Of a stretch of 64,000 bases of DNA, positions 55,930 through 64,000 are shown piece by piece. Numbering within the stretch: position 1 is the first letter of the stretch; each line of letters starts with the position of its first letter. This stretch comes from Pocillopora verrucosa. Taxonomy: Eukaryota; Cnidaria; Anthozoa; Scleractinia; Pocilloporidae. The DNA is taken from positions 23,783,404-23,847,403 of the forward strand of contig NC_089312.1 of the NCBI RefSeq assembly GCF_036669915.1, given 5' to 3'. Made by a program: the position numbers and the translations under genes. Under the pieces are notes generated by a model, which had not been told where the DNA came from, ran no database searches, and saw only the letters and a list, made by a program, of their open reading frames with translations.

Positions 55930-58900
55930 AAGATATTAATCAAACCAATGGTGGGGTGATGATTGGGTTGATCCTGCGCACGTATGGTACTAGCTTGCAA
56001 TTCTGTTCTTGAAAATAATAAAGCTGTGCTAAGAAGCATCAATTTAGATTGTGCAAGAGATTGTGCTGGCATTTTCACTTCATAACTCTAATTTCCGGCA
56101 CACTTTTCATCATCTGAGAGCTTTGTGGGCTCTGTTCAGCCTATGTATTGAATGAGCAAGATGAAAGAGGAAAATACCTCGGCAGTCTTTGAGAGAGTTT
56201 GATAATCGTGCTCTGAAGATGAACCGTAATTATCTTCGTAATATTTTGTAAGAATTTTGAAATACGTCGGACGGAAATGGTTGTGAAATTTGTTTTCTTA
56301 ACTTACACTGAACAAAAACAAGGCAGTTTTGACAACAAGGATCCTTTGCGACCTTTCTTACACTTTCCCTTCATAACATTTTTATTGGCTCGACATACTG
56401 AAAAAATAAATCCTCCAACAGATGACCAAACATTTTTTCGATGGTGAGGACTGAGAATTTGAAAAAATATCGAAGCTAGTGTATTCCCTAATCGATTATT
56501 CACACTATAATTACCGCCTGCGTTCTTGATAATCTGCAAAATGAAATGACGCGAACTTCATTATTCATCCTTCTGCCCTGAAGATCAGTGGGTATTAGCA
56601 CAACCAACATGGGCTAATCCAGATCGCACCGAAATTCGTTTTTATTCAAACGGGAAATTTTTGCTTGCTTATCATTCCTTGCCATCATAAATATTTTTTC
56701 AGCTTTGAATGATACAACACTGATTTTTTAGGACGCAGATCGTTGTGTTGATTCTAGTCATCTTTAGGGAAGGAATAAGGAAGTGTTATCCATTTCATCG
56801 TAATATTTTGTTCTTGAAAATTCTCTTGATCGTGAGATATTTTTTCGTTATCTAAAGTAGTTAAGATATTAAATTCTGTATACTTTAAAGGGTACGTTAA
56901 TGGTTTCATTTTGTCGTAGAAAAGCACCATGAATGAGAAACATACACAACCATACCTGTTTCTTTGTTTAACGGATGCTTTTGTAATCAGGTACATCCAT
57001 TGTATTCTAAAAGTCACCTCCTCTTCAAAAAAGGTGTTTAAGGCGAATAAAGAAACAATTTGGATGCAAATTTTACAGAGTCTTGTCATTGTAAATATAA
57101 TTTTTGACTAACGTCGTCATTTAAAATGATGCATGATAAAATTTTTCCCGCCTAGGGTACGGCTCCATTGCCATGTTATATGTCGGCGATCTTTTCTTTG
57201 AGATTTACATTCGTAAGTAAACTTGGATATCTTATTTCAAAATTTTCGTTCGCAAATTTCAAGAACCTGGCCGTGTAGATTGTAATAAAGTTACTCCTCC
57301 TTGAAGGTAACTATGATTGTTATTCCATATCTACTGGTAAAACACAATTAAATCTTTGTCAGTCTCATTCACACTGTTTCAATCTGTACCGGACTGAAAA
57401 TTAAATCACTCAGTATGAGTAGTTTAAAGTTTCTATTACTGGCCTTTTTTTCCTTTGTATCGTCGATCGAAATCTAAAATGCATACTCCTTCTTTTTTTT
57501 AACCAGTATTGGCGTACCTGCTTTTTTAGCCGTTCGTTGTTCTTTTCGTTGGGAAGGATCTAATTTTGAAAATGTAGCTCTACTGCTAAGACCGCACCAA
57601 GCGTCAAGGTCAAAAGCGGTCTTTTTCCAGTGCTACTGTTATTTTATCACTCATGCCCGCTCCAGGGTCATTGGTCGGCGGTGTTTTCAAAGTATAGATA
57701 AAAATCCCACAATTCCAAAGCAGCATTGATGTCCTCGTTACATCTACGCGATGGCCACAACCTACCCGGCAAAATGTTTCTTTTCTTCTCTGTCTATAGT
57801 TAGTTATTCTGATTAAACACGGAAAGAACGCCGCAGCAAGGATCATTTTTTTAAATAATCTTAAAGTTTATATGAAATGCCTGTCCATATTTGCATACGT
57901 ATTTAGTGTCATTAAATCTTCTCAATGTGCGTTATAAGGCGATTGCGAAAGACATGTTATAAATCTCATCGAATAAGGTAGCTCTTCCTTACAACGTCAA
58001 GACCTATACTAAATGATCCTAAACGCAGACGTCAAGGGAGGATGTGGAAAAGATTGAGGAGAATTATGGGGATGTTTTCAGTGGAGCACGTGGATAGTTT
58101 CGAGCAAAATCTGACGAAAAATATGTATCATACTGAACTCAGATTTTTTTTTTCAGGAAAGAATTACTTCGTAGCAGATACAGGTATTACAGGAAGTTCT
58201 CAATGGGGTTAACTGTTAGCCGCAAAAGGTAAAAAATAATTTAGCCGGTATGCATGAAAATTGTCCTAAACAAGCTAACTGAAAAAATGTTTCCTATCGA
58301 CGACGCGTTCTTTTGAAAGTTTCACAATCTTAGACTGTTACATGTCTTGTCGTGTGGCTGATGCAGGAAAACAAAAAATTATCCCACGTAAATCTACCCT
58401 TGATACATGACTCTAACGACTTTCAAACTATGAAAATTAATCGTTAACTCTTCAAGATGTTTAAATTTTATCTTCAGCAGTTTTGTTAACTGTAACGTAT
58501 AGAAATTAACAGATAGCCGTAAAAAACCATCATCCCAATAAAACTCTCTTAAGATCTCTTCAAGGTCTTTTACGGCGAATTGCTCCGTAAATTAAGTGGT
58601 TGATAAGGGTAATGCTTTTATAAGTTGCCGACCTCAACGATATGAGATTCATTCCAAGGAAAGAATTTCATCATACAACGTCCTTCCCATGATGAACGCA
58701 CGAAGTAATCCTCAGTTGCTAAAATGGGATACATAGCTTTGACGCATTGCCAGCCATTTTATCAAAACAGCAATGGTGGCGCCTCCTTTGCAAAACAGCC
58801 TCTCTTGGAGACGAAACCTCGTCCTCATCTAAAATGCCAACTTCATTTTTTTCTTCTTTCTTTTACTCCTTTTTACAAGTTCATTCTCAGCTCAAATTTC

Positions 58901-59220
58901 ACAAATCACCTTTTGACCCTCTTATTTCCACCATTTGTAAAAGCGAAAGGTTTCGAGTAAATTCTCATGTTCCTATCATATCACCTCATAGATGGCTGCA
59001 GAGTCTTACCATGGAAGTCATTTTGTCGCGGTGAGCAGGTTTTTTGTCGCCGATGAAGTTATGAGATTAGATCAGAGTGGTTCTTAAGTGTCAAAGATTC
59101 TTCAGTAATTATATAAACGTGAACCATAAAACTAAAATTGCATCAGGCAGTGTTTTTAACTGTTATTCATTTTTTTTAAATCTCAAAACTTTGAGAGACG
59201 GAAGTGCTATTTTATCTTCT
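55930..59220. other. No supported gene; dispersed repeats
   Basis: The 5' UTR exon of the G-gamma gene should lie here. A dispersed motif (ACTGTTAGCCGCAAAA at about 58205, CAGATAGCCGTAAAAAACC at about 58510) resembles that at 54645-54735. Earlier exons of the decayed P450 might be expected at 57-59 kb, but none could be recognised with confidence. Confidence 0.4.
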
Positions 59221-59224
59221 ACAG

Positions 59225-60325
59225 CGCAGAGACCTCCTCCAACTGATGTCGGATGTAAAAGGTGAAACAGAAGGGGAAAATTGACAACGAAGATATCCAA
59301 GCCCAAAGTGTCATATTTCTTCTCGCTGGATATGAAACTTCCAGAACCACCCTGGGGTTTGTTTGTTATCACCTCGCCATTGAGACACATATGCAGAGAA
59401 AAACTGGGAGACGAGAGAGTGACTAACATCTTATTTCTCGTTACAATATCAGCCCCGTATCACACATGTAGGTCACCAGAATAAAGGAAATGATGATCAA
59501 CTAAAGAAGCTTTTGATTAGTTAACAAATTCTCCTTCTCAGCATCTCAGGAAATGTATAGAGAATGGCGTAGAGAATTTGCATACTGATGTCTGAGCGTA
59601 AAGGTTTAAGGAACCATCTATGAAGTAGTCGTGAGTTCGAGTCTTTCAAAAGACAACTTGGTCCCCTCAAGCTAAGTATTCATTTTGTCAATGTTCCACG
59701 CATGATTTTGGCAGGTTCACTGAAGCACCCTACACATGAAGCATCCTACACATATATGCCATTTCGTCACTCTCCACAGAACTGTGTCGGTATGCGATTT
59801 AGTTTGCTGGAAATTATGGTGACCCTGGTGAGATTACCGAGGAAGTACAAGCTGGAACGCACCAAGGAAACAGCGGCGAGTTACGCAGCATGTCAATGGT
59901 TGGATGGTACAGCAATCCATACCCCTCCTCCCTCCCTAACAGATCGCGCTGTAATCACAAATCGTGTCGCTCCCGGGTCATAGACTAATTTGAAGACATC
60001 ATAACATGTTTAAGAACAATTGTAGCCTCTAAGCAATTTTGCAACGGCGGTCACTTAGTTACCTGAAGAACCTTCAGGTATATATGTTCTAGCTGTTCAT
60101 GTCTTCCTTTCGTTCACATGACTTGCTAGATTCGCTCAGCTCTCGCCTGAGAGGCCGGCGGTGGTCAGTGGTCAGACTGCAGTGATCATTAATCCATTTG
60201 TATCTTTGGTGAGGCTAACTTAATTATTATTTTTTACTTTCTAGGTTCCATTAGGCTTTGTTGTTGGTACTCTCCTTACCTGCCCACAAGGACAAATTAT
60301 GCTGAAAGTCTTACCCAGAACTTAA
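59225..60325 (+). pseudogene. Cytochrome P450 remnant (clan 3-like)
   Basis: Three pieces of a P450 C-terminal half lie in order on the plus strand. Piece 59225-59400 has R-D-L-L-Q-L-M, then after a frame change the I-helix F-L-L-A-G-Y-E-T-S-R-T-T, then a further one-base shift in a run of A. Piece 59702 to about 59880 has the heme region. Piece 60245-60325 is a last exon, V-P-L-G-F through M-L-K-V-L-P-R-T, ending in TAA. The heme signature reads F-R-H-S-P-Q-N-C-V-G: the Cys ligand stays, but the usual Gly at position 4 and Arg at position 6 are Ser and Gln. The ExxR helix exon is missing. It is a dead neighbour of the P450 at 62.5 kb. Confidence 0.85.
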
Positions 60326-60454
60326 AAGTAAAACAGGTGCATAGATGGTCCCTTAACATTAGTGTGCTTTGAGCAGATTGATTTGATTAATCAAGATTAA
60401 GCAAGCTATTGGCCACGGAGCCAATGTTATTGACTTGTGTACGTGCTTACTCGT

Positions 60455-60458
<4 letters not shown>

Positions 60459-60519
<61 letters not shown>
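60459..60519. repeat. (CT)n microsatellite
   Basis: About 30 uninterrupted CT units; they produce a spurious Leu-Ser open frame. Confidence 0.95.
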
Positions 60520-60522
<3 letters not shown>

Positions 60523-60529
60523 ATAAACA

Positions 60530-62125
60530 GGTTCTTTGTTAATTATAAACATTTCTTTGATGCAATAAACTTGCTGCTCCATGCAAAGTTTGTGACTTCA
60601 ACTTTGAGGCTCTCCGCTGCTCTAGCAAGAAAAGGGAACGGTGCCCTCGAAGACGCTTTGCATGTCAAATTTTGCTAACTCATGTTTTTTGAGAAAATTT
60701 TTTTACAGTCATTTTACTTTCAACATAAAATTGAACAGAATTGTTCCCCGCGCATATGGAAAGAGAACAGTTTCTTGCTCAGATGCATGACCTTCGATCT
60801 TGACCTTCTTGTCTCATACGTTCTCAAATAAGCTTGCTCAGGAAGAACTCACCAAACCTCTATTTGAAATCATTTAGTGACAAAGTAAAACCGACAACTT
60901 GGAAACGTCCACGTGGCAAGGTCAATATGGGGGTCATTTCTTCGGCTACTGAACTGCGCAAGCGGTAGCCTTAAGTTAGCGGAACTGATGTGTTTGGTGG
61001 CACACCCTCGCGATAAACAATCTACGGTATATTCACAACAGTTTGATCATACCCAAACTTAACTCGATATGAGGGCATTTAAATACGTGAGAGTATTACG
61101 AGACCCCCCCCCCCCCCCCTCTTGCAATGTCCTCGCTTCCTAAACGTGAAACTGAGAAGGAAATGAAGTGTATCTACAAATTTATCCGGTGTGATTTGCT
61201 GCTCAACGGCTGGAGAGTTATCGCTTTACCTGATAACACGACTGTACTCTGAATAAAGTTATCGCCCTTTGTTCAGTGGATCACTTTGCCTTAAAGATTT
61301 GATGCCGTCATCATTTAAGTACTACAAGATCAGCTTGTCTCTAAATAAGTCTTATTGATGGTTTCAAATTCAGGGCTGAAATTTTGGTATTGCTGAGCTC
61401 AGCAATATTATGACTATTCATTAGGAGGTTTTACGCTTAATTGACACTCAGTCGGCTACAAGAATCAATATTTCAGTTCCCTGCGAAGCAGACATTAAAT
61501 ATCAAATTGAAGTATTTGTGAAAATATTAAAACAAAGGAGATTTCCAGTGTGATTGCATTTAGCTATAAAGATATATTAAGGTGTACTAAATAAAGGTGT
61601 ATTACGAAATAACTAAAAGCTACCCTGCGACAAAAAGAATCCTCGATTTCGTATTTTGGCCTGTATAGTTTTGATTTTAAATCTGTGGAAATTAAGATAT
61701 CGACCAGCGCTCTTTATTAACCGATGTTACAGCACCTGCTGGATAGGTTAAGTTCGGCTTAGCTTACAAAATATCTAAAAATATAAACATATTTTATTTT
61801 GCCAGTTATGGTAAAAGATTGCGTGATAATGACTAGTGACGCAGTTCCGGTAATAACAAAACCTACTTTAACGAAATCTTTAGCGCTGAAATGCGCGCTC
61901 GAGAACGAAAGTGTTAACGACAGAAAATCACTCTCTTTTCGCTGAAATATATCCTCTTTTTTGAAATTTAGTCGATTTATGAGGAAAGGATTACTCACTT
62001 CTTACAGAATATGAAAATTTATTAATTCGCCATGAGACGTGACAAATAGTTATGCACTTCAACATTACATATGCAACTAAATTTAGATATTACATTTCCA
62101 ACACAAATCAAATTATGCATGCAAC
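60530..62125. other. No gene seen
   Basis: Intergenic between the P450 remnant and the P450 promoter. A run of about 15 C lies at 61105-61120. Confidence 0.5.
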
Positions 62126-62131
62126 CTCAGC

Positions 62132-62221
62132 TATATAAACAACAGACCTGTGCATGACGAGCTTACAGCAGCTGCATAATCTTTCGCTACAAATTACTGC
62201 ACTTCACACGAAGTAGCACTG
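62132..62221 (+). promoter_or_regulatory. TATA box and non-coding first exon of the P450 gene
   Basis: TATATAAA at 62132-62139 is followed by a short stretch that ends in a strong donor (G|GTAAGT, exon end 62221). An acceptor (ctgattcag) at 62471-62479 leads into the exon with the start codon. Transcription probably begins near 62160. Confidence 0.5.
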
Positions 62222-62516
62222 GTAAGTTTTGAACTTTTGCTAAATACCTCGAATCAGAATTGAGGAAACCTCTTCCTTGCCATTTCTTGTTGCTCGATGC
62301 TTAGAGTTCGTTACATCACCCCTTTGGGGCATCGGTCTCGCTGGAGGGCAGTCGGTTATGATCGCGCAGCTAATTTTTTTTTCTTTTGATAGAGAAGATC
62401 TAGAAAACGTGAATAGAGAAGGGAAATTTCCAAATTTTACTTTAGACAGCGACTCGACCTCGAGAAAATACTGATTCAGCTGTATTTATTGCAAGTTCAA
62501 GCAAACCACAGCAAAG

Positions 62517-63796
62517 ATGGCGGATTTTTTGCAAACAATAATTCAGTTCGAGAAGGATCACTGGGTGGCACTCTTAGTTGGGTTCCTGGTTGTATTGTTT
62601 TACTGGTAAGTATTGACAGTAAAATGGGCCAGAAATGCAAAGTGTAGTTGGTTCAGCAATACGTGCCAGGATTTTCTAACACTGCGACATTGAATACTCA
62701 ACCGTGCGTACTGAACAATCGAATGTAACTGTTCAATTGACTAGCCAAATATTGTACTTGGCTGTGTACTTGTGCTAGGTAATTGTACAAGTGTATAATC
62801 GAAAGTATAAGCGGAGATCAAAAGACCACAAATTACACAAATCGCTCTCACATGCGATCAGTGCCGTAGATAAAGTTTTTGAACAGACGGTAGTGTTCTT
62901 TTCTTTTGGAGATCTTGGAAGAAAGAACAAGTAACAGTTTGCAGTCACGTTAAGTCTAAGCCCTGTAGGAGAAGATTTAAGGTGCACTATAGGGGAGATA
63001 CTGAAGCTAAACACAAAGAAAGAATTCAAGTAACTTATTCAGCTGTTTACATGGGGATGTTTAGATATATCATATACCAAACTGTTTTGTTCCTACACAA
63101 GGTACTGTGTTGCCCCATTCACTGTGTTCATGAAACTTGGAATCAAGGGACCAAGACCACTTCCTTTCTTTGGAAACTCAATCAGGAACCTTTTTGATGT
63201 AAGTTAGCACTTAATTTTCTGGTATAAGATTTATGATAGAACAGAAATGTTAGTGCCAATGTTAACTTTTTACCTGAAAAAAAAAAAAATATATATATAT
63301 ATATATATCAGAGATTGGAATAGTTCAAAAGTTTGCACTAGTTTAAATGTTGAAACAATCAACTTAAAAATTACTTGTACAGAACTGTCAATGTTTTTAT
63401 GTTTGATTTTAGCCAAACATTCTTCCAAAACTTCATGTGGAATGGTACAAGAAGTACGGCAAGGTGTTTGGGTATGTGATTTCTTATTCATACTCAATGA
63501 TTGTATAAATAATCATCATGCAGCTGAGAGAGAGAGAAAGTGCAATATAAGATGATATAGCACTCCATGCTCCTCTGGCTCTGTGTCACAAAGCTGAGTT
63601 TGATAAACTCACTTGAAACTTTTAATAAATAATTGACAATTATCAGTCTATTTACTACACTTAAAAAAATTATGCAAGAATAATTTGTTTTTCTTTTAGG
63701 ATATATTTTTTCCGTCAGCATATGCTAATGGTTGCTGATCCAGACATGCTTAAAGAAATTCTTGTTAAAGATTTCTCTAAATTTCATGACAGAAAG
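62517..63796 (+). CDS. Cytochrome P450 (clan 3-like), first four coding exons
   Basis: Coding exons 62517-62605, 63102-63198, 63413-63471 and 63700-63796 join in phase and give the first 114 residues of a protein that is usually about 500 long; the gene runs off the window. The ATG (context AAGATGG) opens an N-terminal membrane anchor (W-V-A-L-L-V-G-F-L-V-V-L-F-Y-W). A Pro-rich hinge follows, G-I-K-G-P-R-P-L-P-F-F-G-N. The next exons give W-Y-K-K-Y-G-K-V-F-G, then M-L-M-V-A-D-P-D-M-L-K-E-I-L-V-K-D-F and F-H-D-R-K, all typical of CYP3-clan enzymes of the endoplasmic reticulum that oxidise lipids, steroids or foreign compounds. The stretch at 63908-63966, preceded by a CAG, does not continue the family sequence, so exon 5 is probably beyond the window. 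The catalytic Cys region is not in view. Confidence 0.88.
63287..63309. repeat. (AT)n microsatellite in P450 intron
   Basis: A run of alternating A and T following a poly(A) stretch. Confidence 0.85.
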
Positions 63797-64000
63797 GTAA
63801 GTTAGAGCCCCTGTTACTTAATTTTTATGGTCTTAATTGCATTAATTGCTGTTTAATAATCCATGACTTCTTCTTACACAAACTCTTCTGAATACTTTCT
63901 TCTTCAGTTTGACATGGATTGTGGAAAGTCTTATCAAATTATGGCCCCCTTGTTATTTGTTCAATGAAATGTTCAGTATTTACCTGAGGCTGAAAAAGTA

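Noticed and set aside
60409..60678. Leu-Ser-rich open frame
   Set aside because: It is produced by the CT microsatellite and has no other coding sign.
63908..63966. Fifth coding exon of the P450
   Set aside because: A CAG acceptor is present, but the translation (F-D-M-D-C-G-K) meets a stop soon and does not match the expected P450 continuation.

Overview
The window looks like nuclear DNA of an anthozoan cnidarian, probably a stony coral or close relative. The reasons are AT-rich DNA, short exons with GT..AG introns, domain mixes typical of cnidarians (PAN + EGF + fibrinogen-related lectin; intronless class A GPCR; Ly6/CD59-like GPI protein), an animal-type spliced BCCT transporter, and many degraded DNA transposons, LINEs and tRNA-derived SINEs. 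No species can be named from sequence alone. Exon boundaries below were assembled by hand from splice signals, reading phase and recognised domains, without any database search.

0-16 kb is dominated by mobile elements. A broken CACTA/EnSpm transposase gene (minus, 0.15-4.56 kb) carries a pogo/Tigger-like MITE and perhaps a second inverted-repeat element. It is followed by a pogo DDE fragment (4.90-5.35 kb), a fold-back array enclosing a partial LTR (5.6-6.7 kb), a two-exon Ly6/CD59-like gene (7.65-9.30 kb, minus, TATA box), a 5'-truncated CR1/L2-type LINE (9.98-11.29 kb, minus) and a decayed Ty3/Gypsy element with its 3' LTR, polypurine tract, pol and gag (11.4-15.96 kb, minus).

16-30 kb holds a 109-bp palindrome, a three-exon coiled-coil gene of unknown function (18.56-22.01 kb) whose first intron contains a 1,127-bp fold-back transposon with a perfect 9-bp target duplication, a SINE, palindromic tandem repeats, and a multi-exon SH2-domain gene (23.83-27.56 kb) with one reading-phase problem. 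30.8-31.8 kb carries an intronless rhodopsin-class GPCR (minus).

36.6-42.0 kb is a three-exon BCCT-family (betaine/choline/carnitine) transporter of 756 residues, with a tRNA-Arg-derived SINE in its second intron. 43.2-45.0 kb has repeat remnants only. 46.2-52.95 kb is an eleven-exon secreted lectin gene: signal peptide, PAN/apple domain, EGF, six calcium-binding-type EGF exons and a fibrinogen-related domain. Its EGF exons have been multiplied by two recent tandem duplications, one of which produced a visibly chimeric exon.

53-64 kb contains a promoter-like module without an assigned gene (53.43-53.55 kb), an intron-poor G-protein gamma subunit (55.69-55.92 kb, minus), remnants of a cytochrome P450 (59.2-60.3 kb) and, in the same orientation, the first four coding exons of an apparently intact P450 of the same clan (62.5-63.8 kb, running off the window). 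The genes do not form an operon. The common theme is cell-surface or secreted signalling (lectin, GPI protein, GPCR, G gamma, SH2 protein), but physical linkage here is not evidence of one pathway.
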